From Streptomyces sp. XY006 (GTDB taxonomy: Bacteria; Actinomycetota; Actinomycetes; Streptomycetales; Streptomycetaceae), in the NCBI RefSeq assembly GCF_002237655.1, contig NZ_NOKT01000020.1:99860-163859 (forward strand): a DNA stretch of 64,000 nt. The letters are read 5' to 3'. The position numbers and the translations under genes were made by a program. Positions 33,234-41,708 of the stretch are shown here, one piece after another (position 1 is the first letter of the stretch; every line of letters begins with the position of its first letter). The notes under the pieces were generated by a model. It did no database searches. It had not been told where the DNA came from and saw nothing but the letters and a program-made list of their open reading frames with translations.

Positions 33234-33778
33234 GCCAGTGCCTCCCGCAACTGCCTGCGGGCCCGCATCGCCCGCGTCTTGACCGTCCCCGGGGGGATCC
33301 CCAGCAGGACGGCGGCCTCCCGGGTGGTCAGCCCGTCGATGACGGTCGCCTGCAGCACCGCGCGCAGCTCCGGCGACAGCCGGACCAGGGCCCCCGCGAG
33401 GTCCCCGTGCTCCACCCCGGCGAGCACGCGCTCCTCGGCCGAGGCCTCGTCCCGGTGCCGCAGCCGTGCCAGGGCCTGCCGCAGCCGGCCCCGTGCCCCG
33501 TCGCCCCGCAGGGCGTCCACCAGCCGCCGCGACCCGATGCGCCACAGCCATCCGGCGACGTCCCCGGAGCCCTCCTCCCGGTAGCGGGCCTTGCCCCGCC
33601 ACACCGCCAGGAAGGTCTCCTGCACGACGTCGTCGACGACGCTCGTATCGGCGCACCGCCCCCGCAGCCGGGCCCGGAGCCACGGCGCGTAACGCCGGTA
33701 CAGCTCCTCGAAGGCGCGCCGGTCGGCGTCCGCCGCGACGGCCCGCAGCAGCTCCCCGTCGCTTCTCGTTTCGCTCAC
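33230..33778 (-). CDS. ECF RNA polymerase sigma factor
   Basis: 182 aa. The sigma region 2 segment is FEELYRRYAPWLRARLRG with VDDVVQETFLAVW (-10 recognition). Region 4 is SPELRAVLQATVIDGLTTRE followed by GIPPGTVKTRAMRARRQL. It starts the five-gene operon, and its stop overlaps the zinc-finger membrane protein gene (ATGA). It is likely autoregulatory and released by the downstream anti-sigma candidate. The signal may be an antimicrobial or lipid sensed through the ABC exporter. Confidence 0.93.
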   Translation of the reverse strand: MSETRSDGELLRAVAADADRRAFEELYRRYAPWLRARLRGRCADTSVVDDVVQETFLAVWRGKARYREEGSGDVAGWLWRIGSRRLVDALRGDGARGRLRQALARLRHRDEASAEERVLAGVEHGDLAGALVRLSPELRAVLQATVIDGLTTREAAVLLGIPPGTVKTRAMRARRQLREALA

Positions 33779-34284
33779 GTCCCCTCATCGGACCGACCGA
33801 CCCGAACGGTTCACGAAAGCACGCCCGAATCTCGGCCCGACCGGGACGGAGGGCCATGCCGACTCCGGGACGGAGGCCCGGCCGAGTCCGAGACGGCGGC
33901 CCGGCCGAGTCGTGGCGCCCGGCCGAGACATGGCGCCCGGGCCGAGACATGGCGCCCGGGCCGAGACGCGGCGCCCGGCCGAGCCGGGGAGCGCGTGGTA
34001 CGCCGTGCCGGGCGAGGCCGCCCACAGCCTGTGGACAAGCCGTCCCGGCCACCCGCCCGGGCCCGCGGACGCTCGCGGGCCGCCGCCCGCTATCCCGCAC
34101 GTCATGTCTCCGTAACCATTGATTCAGACGAGCTTGCGACGCTCGGCCAATGAATCCCGCCGTGCCAGAGCCTTCCCCGCCCCGCGAGGGGCCCGAGGGA
34201 AACGGGAGCACTCATGTGACACCCCCGCTCCCGCCCGCGCTGTCCGACGCGCCTGTGATGCTCGCGGCGCGGAAGAATGGATCC
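33779..34284. other. 506-bp non-coding region upstream of ppk and the ECF operon
   Basis: It contains the divergent promoters of the ECF sigma gene and ppk. The first ~220 bp are dominated by imperfect repeats of CCGAGACATGGCGCCCGGG and related GC-rich strings. The ~130 bp before ppk are less repetitive and hold the in-frame upstream codons discussed under ppk. No small gene with a convincing ribosome site is seen, and I could not find a clear PHO box. Confidence 0.6.
33903..33995. repeat. tandem repeat, 18-19-bp unit
   Basis: About four and a half copies of CCGAGACATGGCGCCCGGG with small changes (CCGAGTCGTGG..., CCGAGACGCGG...). Two central copies are identical. There is no spacer structure, so it is not CRISPR. 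Confidence 0.75.
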
Positions 34285-36516
34285 ATGAGCCAGCCGAAGA
34301 CCCAGGCACAGGTCCAGCACGCGCAGCCCTCCGTGGGCTCCATAGCAGCCCACCGGCCGCACACGGTGGCGGCGGTGGTCTCCGATCTGGAACCCGACAT
34401 CGACGCCGACCTCGACGGATACGAGGAGTCGCCGTACGACGGGCCCGAGCTGCCCCAGGGCCGCTTCCTCGACCGGGAGCGCAGCTGGCTCGCGTTCAAC
34501 GAGCGCGTCCTCGAGCTCGCCGAGGACCCGAACACGCCGTTGCTGGAGCGGGCCAACTTCCTCGCGATCTTCGCCAGCAACCTGGACGAGTTCTTCATGG
34601 TCCGGGTGGCCGGTCTGAAGCGCCGCATCGCCACCGGCGTGGCCACCCGCTCCGCCTCCGGGCTGCAGCCCCGCGAGGTGCTGGAGATGATCTGGGCCCG
34701 CTCCCGCGAGCTCATGGCCCGGCACGCCGCCTGCTACCACGAGGACGTCGCCCCCGCCCTCGCGGAGGAGGGCATCCACCTGGTCCGCTGGAGCGAGCTG
34801 CAGGAGAAGGAGCAGGCCCGCCTGTTCACCCTGTTCCGGCACCAGATCTTCCCCGTGCTGACCCCGCTGGCGGTCGACCCGGCGCACCCCTTCCCGTACA
34901 TCTCCGGCCTGTCCCTGAACCTGGCCGTCGTCGTGCGCAACCCGGTCACGGGCCACAAGCACTTCGCCCGGGTGAAGGTGCCGCCGCTGCTGTCCCGCTT
35001 CCTGGAGAGCTCCCCGGGCCGCTACGTCCCCATCGAGGACGTCATCGCCGCCCACCTGGAGGAGCTGTTCCCGGGCATGGAGGTGCTGGAGCACCACGCC
35101 TTCCGCCTCACCCGCAACGAGGACCTGGAGGTCGAGGAGGACGACGCGGAGAACCTGCTCCAGGCCCTGGAGAAGGAGCTCATGCGGCGCCGCTTCGGCC
35201 CGCCGGTGCGCCTGGAGGTCGAGGAGTCCATCGACCGCGAGGTGCTGGACCTGCTGGTGCGCGAGCTGAAGATCAGCGAGGCCGAGGTGTACCCGCTGCC
35301 GGGCCCGCTCGACCTCACGGGCCTGTTCCGCATCGCCTCGCTGGAGCGGCCGGAGCTGAAGTACCGCAAGTTCGTCGCCGGCACCCACCGCGACCTCGCC
35401 GAGGTCGAGTCGGCGTCCGCGCCGGACATCTTCGCCGCGCTGCGCGAGCGGGACGTGCTGCTGCACCACCCGTACGACTCGTTCTCCACCTCCGTGCAGG
35501 CCTTCCTGGAGCAGGCGGCCGGCGACCCGGACGTCCTCGCGATCAAGCAGACCCTGTACCGCACCTCCGGCGACTCCCCGATAGTCGACGCGCTCATCGA
35601 GGCCGCCGAGTCCGGCAAGCAGGTCCTGGTCCTGGTCGAGATCAAGGCCCGCTTCGACGAGCACGCCAACATCAAGTGGGCCCGCAAGCTGGAGGAGGCC
35701 GGCTGCCACGTCGTCTACGGCCTGGTCGGGCTGAAGACCCACTGCAAGCTGTCGCTGGTGGTCCGCCAGGAGGGCGAGACACTGCGCCGCTACAGCCACG
35801 TCGGCACCGGCAACTACCACCCGAAGACGGCCCGCCTGTACGAGGACCTCGGCCTGCTCACGGCCGACCCGCAGGTCGGCGCGGACCTCTCGGACCTGTT
35901 CAACCGCCTCTCCGGCTACTCGCGCCGCGAGACCTACCGCCGGCTGCTGGTCGCCCCGAAGTCGCTGCGCGACGGCCTGGTCTCGCGGATCACCAAGGAG
36001 ATACAGCACCACCGCGCGGGGCGGCCCGCGTACGTCCGCATCAAGGTCAACTCGATGGTCGACGAGGCCGTCATCGACGCCTGCTACCGGGCCGCCCAGG
36101 CGGGCGTGCCGGTCGACATCTGGGTGCGCGGCATCTGCGCGGTGCGCCCGGGCGTCGCGGGCCTGTCGGAGAACATCCGGGTCCGCTCGATCCTCGGCCG
36201 CTTCCTGGAGCACTCCCGGGTCTTCGCCTTCGGCAACGGCGGCGAGCCCGAGGTGTGGATCGGCAGCGCCGACATGATGCACCGCAACCTCGACCGCCGG
36301 ATAGAGGCCCTGGTCCGGGTCACCGACCCGGCCCACCGGGCGGCCCTGAACCGGCTGCTGGAGACCGGTATGTCCGACTCCACCGCCTCCTGGCACCTCG
36401 GCCCGGACGGCGACTGGACCCGGCATGCGACCGACGCGGACGGCCAGCCCCTGCGCAACGTCCAGGAGATGCTCATAGACGCCCGGAGGCGCCGGCGTGG
36501 CACAGCGACACCTTGA
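34285..36516 (+). CDS. ppk: polyphosphate kinase (PPK1)
   Basis: 743 aa from ATG 34285 (MSQPKTQAQV); in-frame upstream starts at 34258 and 34150 would add 9 or 45 residues. The four PPK1 domains are present: N-terminal (FLDRERSWLAFNERVLELA), head (VLTPLAVDPAHPFPYISG) and the two phospholipase-D-like C domains with the catalytic His in LKTHCKL and the second His in GTGNYHPKTARLYED. It reversibly transfers the gamma phosphate of ATP to polyphosphate, and in Streptomyces can regenerate ATP from polyphosphate. A CHAD protein (overlapping by 20 bp) and a Nudix hydrolase follow, then the pst operon. Confidence 0.96.
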   Translation: MSQPKTQAQVQHAQPSVGSIAAHRPHTVAAVVSDLEPDIDADLDGYEESPYDGPELPQGRFLDRERSWLAFNERVLELAEDPNTPLLERANFLAIFASNLDEFFMVRVAGLKRRIATGVATRSASGLQPREVLEMIWARSRELMARHAACYHEDVAPALAEEGIHLVRWSELQEKEQARLFTLFRHQIFPVLTPLAVDPAHPFPYISGLSLNLAVVVRNPVTGHKHFARVKVPPLLSRFLESSPGRYVPIEDVIAAHLEELFPGMEVLEHHAFRLTRNEDLEVEEDDAENLLQALEKELMRRRFGPPVRLEVEESIDREVLDLLVRELKISEAEVYPLPGPLDLTGLFRIASLERPELKYRKFVAGTHRDLAEVESASAPDIFAALRERDVLLHHPYDSFSTSVQAFLEQAAGDPDVLAIKQTLYRTSGDSPIVDALIEAAESGKQVLVLVEIKARFDEHANIKWARKLEEAGCHVVYGLVGLKTHCKLSLVVRQEGETLRRYSHVGTGNYHPKTARLYEDLGLLTADPQVGADLSDLFNRLSGYSRRETYRRLLVAPKSLRDGLVSRITKEIQHHRAGRPAYVRIKVNSMVDEAVIDACYRAAQAGVPVDIWVRGICAVRPGVAGLSENIRVRSILGRFLEHSRVFAFGNGGEPEVWIGSADMMHRNLDRRIEALVRVTDPAHRAALNRLLETGMSDSTASWHLGPDGDWTRHATDADGQPLRNVQEMLIDARRRRRGTATP

Positions 36517-37654
36517 CCCGACGGATGCCCGGCTCAGCTCCGTCGGGACCGCCCCCACCGGCGACGCCCTCGCGGGCTACCTGCGGGACCAGGCCACGGA
36601 GTTCCTCCGCGCCCTGCGCCTGCACCGGGAGACCGGGTCGGGGGCGAACGGCTCGGAAGCGTCCGCCGAGGCGGCCCGCGCGCTGCGCCGCTCCGCCCGC
36701 CGCATCAGCGCCAGCCTGCACACGTTCCAGCCGCTGCTGGACTCGGACTGGTGCGAGAGCATGCGCCCTGAGCTGGCCTGGGTCTCCGGCACGCTGGCGA
36801 TGGAACACGCGTACACGGCCCGTCTGGAACGCCTGCTGACGGCTCTGCACCGCCTGTCGGGGTCGACGGCGTTCCCGGCCCAGGCGACGGGCCGGGACAC
36901 GACGGCGGGCCCGCGGGCCGACGCCGACGCGAGCGGCCGTGCCGCCGGGGCGGCCTCCGCCCTGCCGAACACGGCACCCCGGGACGCCGGGCCGCGCACG
37001 CCCCCGGCCGCGGCGCCCGAGCGCGGCAACCTGACCGTCGGGGCGGCCAAGGCGGGCGCCCTGCTGGACCGCCAGCTCACCCTCGCCCGCACCCGGGCCC
37101 ACTCCACCGCCCTGCAGGCCCTGGGCAGCAGCCGCTTCCACGCCGTCGCCGACAAGGTCGCGGTGCTGGCCAGCGAGGTCCCCCTCCTCACCACGGCCGC
37201 CACCAGCGACCTGCGGCCCCACGCCACGGCCGCCGAGGAACGCCTCACCGACGCCGTGACCGCCCTGCCCCTGGTCACCGCGGGCAACCCGTACAACGCC
37301 GCGGCCCTCGTCCACGGCCTGTCCCCGGACACGGTCCCGCACCCGCAGGACGCCCCGTGGCACCAGGTCCGCCTCCTGCTGCGCCTGCACCGCTACGCCC
37401 GCGAGGCCCTCACCGGCCCCAAGGGCAACGCCGCCGTCGATCTGCGCCTGCTCTCCGCCGGCCAGGCCCTGAACCGGCACCGCGACGCCTCGGAGGCGGC
37501 GGCGGCAGCGGCCCAGGCGGCCCGCACGCCCAGGATCGCCCCGGCCACGGCGTACGCCCTCGGCGTGCTCCACGCCGACCAGCGGCACGAGGTGGAGGCG
37601 GCACGTTTCGCGTTCCAGCAGGCCTGGCAGAAGGAGACGGTCAGCGCGTCCTGA
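36497..37654 (+). CDS. CHAD-domain protein
   Basis: 385 aa from GTG. The CHAD domain has the characteristic conserved His/Arg helices: VHKxR-like positions in RALRRSARRISASLHTFQPL, RPELAWVSGTLAMEHAYTARL and the C-terminal WHQVRLLLRLHRYAREAL. It is interrupted by an Ala/Pro-rich insert at about 125-175. CHAD domains bind polyphosphate through basic grooves. Its 20-bp overlap with ppk indicates a polyphosphate-related role, perhaps anchoring granules or modulating PPK. Confidence 0.9.
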   Translation: MAQRHLDPTDARLSSVGTAPTGDALAGYLRDQATEFLRALRLHRETGSGANGSEASAEAARALRRSARRISASLHTFQPLLDSDWCESMRPELAWVSGTLAMEHAYTARLERLLTALHRLSGSTAFPAQATGRDTTAGPRADADASGRAAGAASALPNTAPRDAGPRTPPAAAPERGNLTVGAAKAGALLDRQLTLARTRAHSTALQALGSSRFHAVADKVAVLASEVPLLTTAATSDLRPHATAAEERLTDAVTALPLVTAGNPYNAAALVHGLSPDTVPHPQDAPWHQVRLLLRLHRYAREALTGPKGNAAVDLRLLSAGQALNRHRDASEAAAAAAQAARTPRIAPATAYALGVLHADQRHEVEAARFAFQQAWQKETVSAS

Positions 37655-37687
37655 CCGGCACGGCACCCGGAAGGCGGTGAACACCGG

Positions 37688-38131
37688 ATGAGTTCCGCCG
37701 AGGACCTCACCGTCCAGGCCGCGGGCTGCGTCCTGTGGCGTCGCTCGCCCGACTCGGGCGAGCTGCGGCTCTGTCTCGTGCACCGGCCGAAATACGACGA
37801 CTGGTCGTGGCCGAAGGGCAAGCTGAAACGTGCCGAGGACGCCCTCGCCGGCGCCCTGCGCGAGGTGGCCGAGGAGACGGGCTGCCGGGCCGAACCGGGG
37901 GCCGAGCTGCCCACCCTGCGCTATCTGGCGAACGGCCGGCCCAAGCAGGTGCGCTACTGGGCCGCCGAGGCCGTGACCTGCGACTTCACCCCGACCGACG
38001 AGGTCGATCAGGTGCTGTGGCTGGCGCCGGAGGAGGCCCGCGCCCGCCTCACACAGCCGCACGACCGCCCCCTGGTCGACGCGCTCCTCGCCTCACTGCA
38101 CGCGCCCCGGCCCGCCGGCAGACTGGACTGA
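37688..38131 (+). CDS. Nudix hydrolase (MutT-like)
   Basis: 147 aa single Nudix domain. The Nudix box runs from G in PKGKLKRAEDALAGALREV to AEETG, matching G-x5-E-x7-R-E-x2-E-E-x-G. The N-terminus (VQAAGCVLWRR, SWPKGKL) resembles mycobacterial MutT1, but the C-terminal histidine-phosphatase domain of MutT1 is absent. Substrates could be diadenosine polyphosphates, 8-oxo-dGTP or other nucleotide pyrophosphates. Context in the ppk-CHAD unit favours polyphosphate or nucleotide housekeeping. Confidence 0.92.
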   Translation: MSSAEDLTVQAAGCVLWRRSPDSGELRLCLVHRPKYDDWSWPKGKLKRAEDALAGALREVAEETGCRAEPGAELPTLRYLANGRPKQVRYWAAEAVTCDFTPTDEVDQVLWLAPEEARARLTQPHDRPLVDALLASLHAPRPAGRLD

Positions 38132-38229
38132 GACCGTCCGCGTTTGTCCAGCGGGACGCGCACGCGAAACGGAACCCTCACGTGCTCTCCCCGTAAGCAT
38201 TCCGTGACCTAACCGCACCTTCGACAGGG

Positions 38230-38251
38230 GTTCACCCCTCGTTCATGTGCG
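38230..38251 (+). promoter_or_regulatory. PHO box of pstS
   Basis: Two adjacent 11-bp direct repeats, GTTCACCCCTC (38230-38240) and GTTCATGTGCG (38241-38251), match the Streptomyces PhoP consensus (GTTCACC units every 11 bp). They are 131 bp upstream of the pstS start. PhoP-dependent induction in phosphate limitation follows from established knowledge of this operon. Confidence 0.85.
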
Positions 38252-38381
38252 GCCATCGGCGGCTTCACCTGTTCTGCCTAATTTCGGCCGTACCAGATGC
38301 GAGACGCGCCTGCCGCGCGTTCGCGTCGGCCATTCTTCGCACGCCGCCGATTCAGGACGGCGGCTCCTGGAAGGAACTCAA

Positions 38382-39506
38382 GTGAAGCTTCAGCGCATGA
38401 ACCGGCGGGCCCTCGCTCTCGGTGCTCTCGCCGTCTCCGGCGCCCTGGCCCTCACGGCGTGCGGCTCCGACGAGACCGGAGGTGGCAGCGGCGGCTCCTC
38501 GTCCAACGCCGCCGCGCCCAGCAACATCAAGTGCGACGACGCCTCGGGCCAGGTGCTCGCCGACGGCTCCTCCGCGCAGAAGAACGCCGTCGACGCGTGG
38601 GTCAAGCAGTTCTCCGCGGCCTGCAAGGTCGAGATCAACTACAAGGCCGGCGGCTCCGGTGCCGGTGTCACCGCGTTCACCCAGGGCCAGGTGCCGTGGG
38701 CCGGTTCGGACTCGGCCCTCAAGCCCGACGAGGTCGAGGCCTCCAAGAAGGTCTGCTCCGGCGGCCAGGGCATCGACCTGCCCATGGTCGGCGGCCCGAT
38801 CGCCGTCGGTTACAACGTCCCGGGCGTCGACAAGCTCGTCCTGGACTCCGCCACGATCGCCAAGATCTTCGACAGCAAGATCACCAACTGGAACGACCCG
38901 GCCATCGCGAAGCTCAACCCCGACGCGAAGCTGCCCAACCTCAAGATCCAGGCCTTCCACCGCTCGGACGAGTCCGGCACCACGGACAACTTCACCAAGT
39001 ACCTGATCGCCACCGCCAAGAAGGACTTCCCCTACGAGGGCGGCAAGGCCTGGCAGGCCAAGGGCGGCCAGTCCGCTCCGCAGTCCTCCGGCGTGGCCGC
39101 GCAGGTGAAGCAGACCGCCGGCGCCATCGGCTACTTCGAACTGTCGTACGCCAAGGACGGCATCAAGACCGTCGCCATCGACACCGGCGCGGCCGAGCCG
39201 GTCGAGGCGAACGTCGAGAACGCCACCAAGGCCATCGCGGACGCCAAGGTCGTCGGCACCGGCAAGGACCTCGCGCTGGAGCTGAACTACGCGACCAAGG
39301 CCGACGGCGCCTACCCGATGGTCCTGGTGACCTACGAGATCGTCTGCGACAAGGGCAACAAGGCCGAGACGCTGCCCGCGGTCAAGGCGTTCCTGCGCTA
39401 CGCGGCCTCCGAGGACGGCCAGAAGATCCTCGCCGAGAACGACTACGCGCCCATGCCCGAAGACATCATCGCCAAGGTTCGGACCACCGTCGAGAGCCTG
39501 AGCTGA
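38382..39506 (+). CDS. pstS: phosphate-binding lipoprotein PstS
   Basis: 374 aa from GTG 38382 behind AAGGA. The N-terminus is a lipoprotein signal ending at Cys27 (lipobox LTAC), then a Ser/Gly-rich linker. The phosphate-binding fold shows the conserved TGAGS-like loop as GGSGAGVTAF, AGSDSAL, and HRSDESGTTDNFTKYL. It captures orthophosphate outside the cell and delivers it to PstCA. First gene of the operon; a strong hairpin separates it from pstC, which probably makes PstS more abundant than the membrane subunits. Confidence 0.97.
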   Translation: MKLQRMNRRALALGALAVSGALALTACGSDETGGGSGGSSSNAAAPSNIKCDDASGQVLADGSSAQKNAVDAWVKQFSAACKVEINYKAGGSGAGVTAFTQGQVPWAGSDSALKPDEVEASKKVCSGGQGIDLPMVGGPIAVGYNVPGVDKLVLDSATIAKIFDSKITNWNDPAIAKLNPDAKLPNLKIQAFHRSDESGTTDNFTKYLIATAKKDFPYEGGKAWQAKGGQSAPQSSGVAAQVKQTAGAIGYFELSYAKDGIKTVAIDTGAAEPVEANVENATKAIADAKVVGTGKDLALELNYATKADGAYPMVLVTYEIVCDKGNKAETLPAVKAFLRYAASEDGQKILAENDYAPMPEDIIAKVRTTVESLS

Positions 39507-39513
39507 CCTGAGC

Positions 39514-39548
39514 GTGCGGTCCGGTCTCCCCGCGGGACCGGACCGCAC
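39514..39548 (+). terminator. intercistronic hairpin between pstS and pstC
   Basis: GTGCGGTCCGGTC (39514-39526) pairs perfectly over 13 bp with GACCGGACCGCAC (39536-39548) across a 9-nt loop, 8 bp past the pstS stop. It probably acts as a partial terminator or 3'-end stabiliser of the pstS mRNA. Confidence 0.75.
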
Positions 39549-39610
39549 CGTCCGGTGCACCGCCGCCAAGAGCCGCACGACCGTTGCGGCTCCGCAGACC
39601 GGAGAACCCG

Positions 39611-40612
39611 ATGGACACCACACAGATAGCTGACGCACCTCCCCCCGCCCCGGCGCCCACCCCCGAGCAGAAGCGCGCCGCCCGTGGGGCCACCCGCCCC
39701 GGGGACCGGATCTTCCTCGGCCTCTCGCGCGGCTCGGGCATCCTGCTCCTGGTGATCATGGCCGCGATCGCGGGCTTCCTCACCTACCGCGCCGTCCTCG
39801 CCATCAGCAAGGACGAGGGCAACTTCCTCACCACCTTCGAATGGAACACCGGCGTCAACCCGCCGGTCTTCGGCATCGCGGTCCTCGCCTACGGCACGAT
39901 CATCTCCTCGATCATCGCCATGGTCATCGCGGTCCCGATCGCCGTCGCCATCGCCCTGTTCCTCACGCACTACGCCCCGCGCCGGCTGAGCGGTCCCATC
40001 GCCTACGTGATCGACCTGCTCGCCGCCGTGCCGTCCATCGTGTACGGCCTGTGGGGCGCCCTCGTACTCGTGCCGTACATGAACGGCCTCTTCGGCTGGC
40101 TGAACGACTACCTCGGCTGGACCGGCATCTTCTCCTGGCAGAACGGCGCCCCGCGCTCCATGCTCACCGTGGGCATCCTGCTCGCGATCATGATCCTGCC
40201 GATCATCACCAACGTGAGCCGCGAGGTCTTCCGCCAGGTCCCGCAGATGCACGAGGAGGCGGCCCTGGCCCTCGGCGCCACCCGCTGGGAAGTGATCCGC
40301 ATGTCGGTCCTCCCCTTCGGCCGCTCCGGCGTGATCTCCGCCTCGATGCTCGGCCTCGGCCGCGCCCTCGGCGAGACGATGGCCGTCGCCACCGTGCTCT
40401 CCCCGGACTTCCTGATCCACACCAGCCTGCTCGACCCGGGCGGCGGCACCTTCGCCCAGAACATCGCCAGCAAGTTCAGCGAGGCCACCGAGTTCGGCCG
40501 TGACGCGCTGATCGCCTCGGGTCTGGTCCTGTTCGTCATCACCCTGCTGGTCAACGGCGCGGCCCGCGCGATCATCGCCCGCCGCAAGGAGTACTCGGGG
40601 GCCAACGCATGA
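39611..40612 (+). CDS. pstC: phosphate ABC transporter permease PstC
   Basis: 333 aa. It starts at ATG 39611 behind GGAGAA. A ~35-residue soluble N-terminus is followed by six transmembrane helices; the inner-membrane EAA-type loop EEAALALGATRWEVIR contacts PstB. It forms the channel with PstA. ATGA overlap with pstA couples translation. Confidence 0.97.
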   Translation: MDTTQIADAPPPAPAPTPEQKRAARGATRPGDRIFLGLSRGSGILLLVIMAAIAGFLTYRAVLAISKDEGNFLTTFEWNTGVNPPVFGIAVLAYGTIISSIIAMVIAVPIAVAIALFLTHYAPRRLSGPIAYVIDLLAAVPSIVYGLWGALVLVPYMNGLFGWLNDYLGWTGIFSWQNGAPRSMLTVGILLAIMILPIITNVSREVFRQVPQMHEEAALALGATRWEVIRMSVLPFGRSGVISASMLGLGRALGETMAVATVLSPDFLIHTSLLDPGGGTFAQNIASKFSEATEFGRDALIASGLVLFVITLLVNGAARAIIARRKEYSGANA

Positions 40613-41664
40613 GCACCGCAACCATCACCCCGAAGCGCCCCAGCACCCTGCGCGGCGCCCGCCTGCCCAAGTGGGCCCCGTGGGCCATCGCCGCCGGGTC
40701 CGTCGCCGCCGGCCTCGGCATCAGCGCCGCCGCCGGGCTGCACAGCGACATCCAGTGGGCGCTGATCGCCGCGGTCCTGCACATCCTCGGCACGTACGTC
40801 ATCGCGGCCAAGGTGGAGAACCGCCGCCAGGCCAAGGACCGCGTGGTCACCTCACTGGTGTGGGTCGCGTTCCTGCTCGCCGTGGTGCCGCTGGCGTCCC
40901 TGGTGTGGTCGACCGTGCAGCGCGGCACCAAGGTCCTCGACGTCTACTTCCTGACCCACTCGATGGGCGTGGTCGCCGACTCCGAGGCGGGCGGCGGCAT
41001 CTACCACGCCATCCTCGGCACGCTGCAGCAGGTCGGCCTCGCCACCCTGATCGCCGCGCCGGTCGGCGTGCTCACCGCGATCTACCTCGTGGAGTACGGG
41101 CGCGGCAACCTCGCCCGGGCCGTCACCTTCTTCGTCGACGTCATGACCGGCATCCCGTCGATCGTCGCGGGCCTGTTCATCCTCAGCCTGATGCTGATGT
41201 TCGACATGCAGCCCTTCGGCTTCGCCGGCTCGCTCGCCCTCGCGATCCTGATGATGCCGGTCGTGGTCCGCTCCACGGAGGAGATGCTCAAGCTCGTCCC
41301 GAACGAGCTGCGCGAGGCCTCCCTGGCGCTCGGCGTGCCCAAGTGGCGCACCATCCTGAAGGTGGTCCTGCCGACCTCGATCGGCGGCATCACCACCGGC
41401 ATCATGCTGGCCGTCGCCCGTATCGCCGGTGAGACCGCGCCCGTGCTGCTGCTGGTGTTCGGCAGCAAGTTCATCAACGCCAACCCCTTCGAGGGCGCGC
41501 AGGCGTCGCTGCCGCTGTACATCTACCAGCAGTACGGCTCGGGCGAGGCCACGGCCTATGACCGCGCCTGGGCGGCGTCGCTCACGCTGATCGCCTTCGT
41601 GATGATCCTCAACCTGGTGGCCCGCGGCATCGCCCGCTGGAAGGCCCCGAGCACCGGTCGCTGA
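40609..41664 (+). CDS. pstA: phosphate ABC transporter permease PstA
   Basis: 351 aa. An extended N-terminus with two helices precedes the six-helix permease core (VGLATLIAAPVGVLTAIYLVEY, FFVDVMTGIPSIVAGLFIL in part). The coupling loop is REASLALGVPKWRTI. It overlaps pstC by 4 bp and is followed after 44 bp by pstB. It pairs with PstC to translocate phosphate. Confidence 0.97.
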   Translation: MSTATITPKRPSTLRGARLPKWAPWAIAAGSVAAGLGISAAAGLHSDIQWALIAAVLHILGTYVIAAKVENRRQAKDRVVTSLVWVAFLLAVVPLASLVWSTVQRGTKVLDVYFLTHSMGVVADSEAGGGIYHAILGTLQQVGLATLIAAPVGVLTAIYLVEYGRGNLARAVTFFVDVMTGIPSIVAGLFILSLMLMFDMQPFGFAGSLALAILMMPVVVRSTEEMLKLVPNELREASLALGVPKWRTILKVVLPTSIGGITTGIMLAVARIAGETAPVLLLVFGSKFINANPFEGAQASLPLYIYQQYGSGEATAYDRAWAASLTLIAFVMILNLVARGIARWKAPSTGR

Positions 41665-41708
41665 CGCGGCCACACAGCGACCGACTGAAGTCTGGAAGTG
41701 AAGTAGTC

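Noticed and set aside
33903..33995. Possible CRISPR array
   Set aside because: Repeat units are contiguous with no unique spacers and no cas genes are present; it is a plain tandem repeat.
34150..34284. Longer N-terminus for ppk starting at 34150
   Set aside because: The extra 45 residues are Pro/Gly-rich and unlike PPK1, and there is no good ribosome site; however, ATG 34258 remains possible.
34081..34284. PHO box upstream of ppk
   Set aside because: PhoP control of ppk is known in Streptomyces, but I could not find two GTTCACC-like repeats 11 bp apart here, so I did not list one.
34102..36558. 818-codon minus-strand frame opposite ppk
   Set aside because: Antisense shadow of ppk, which has intact catalytic histidines and conserved domains. 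The antisense product shows no recognisable family.
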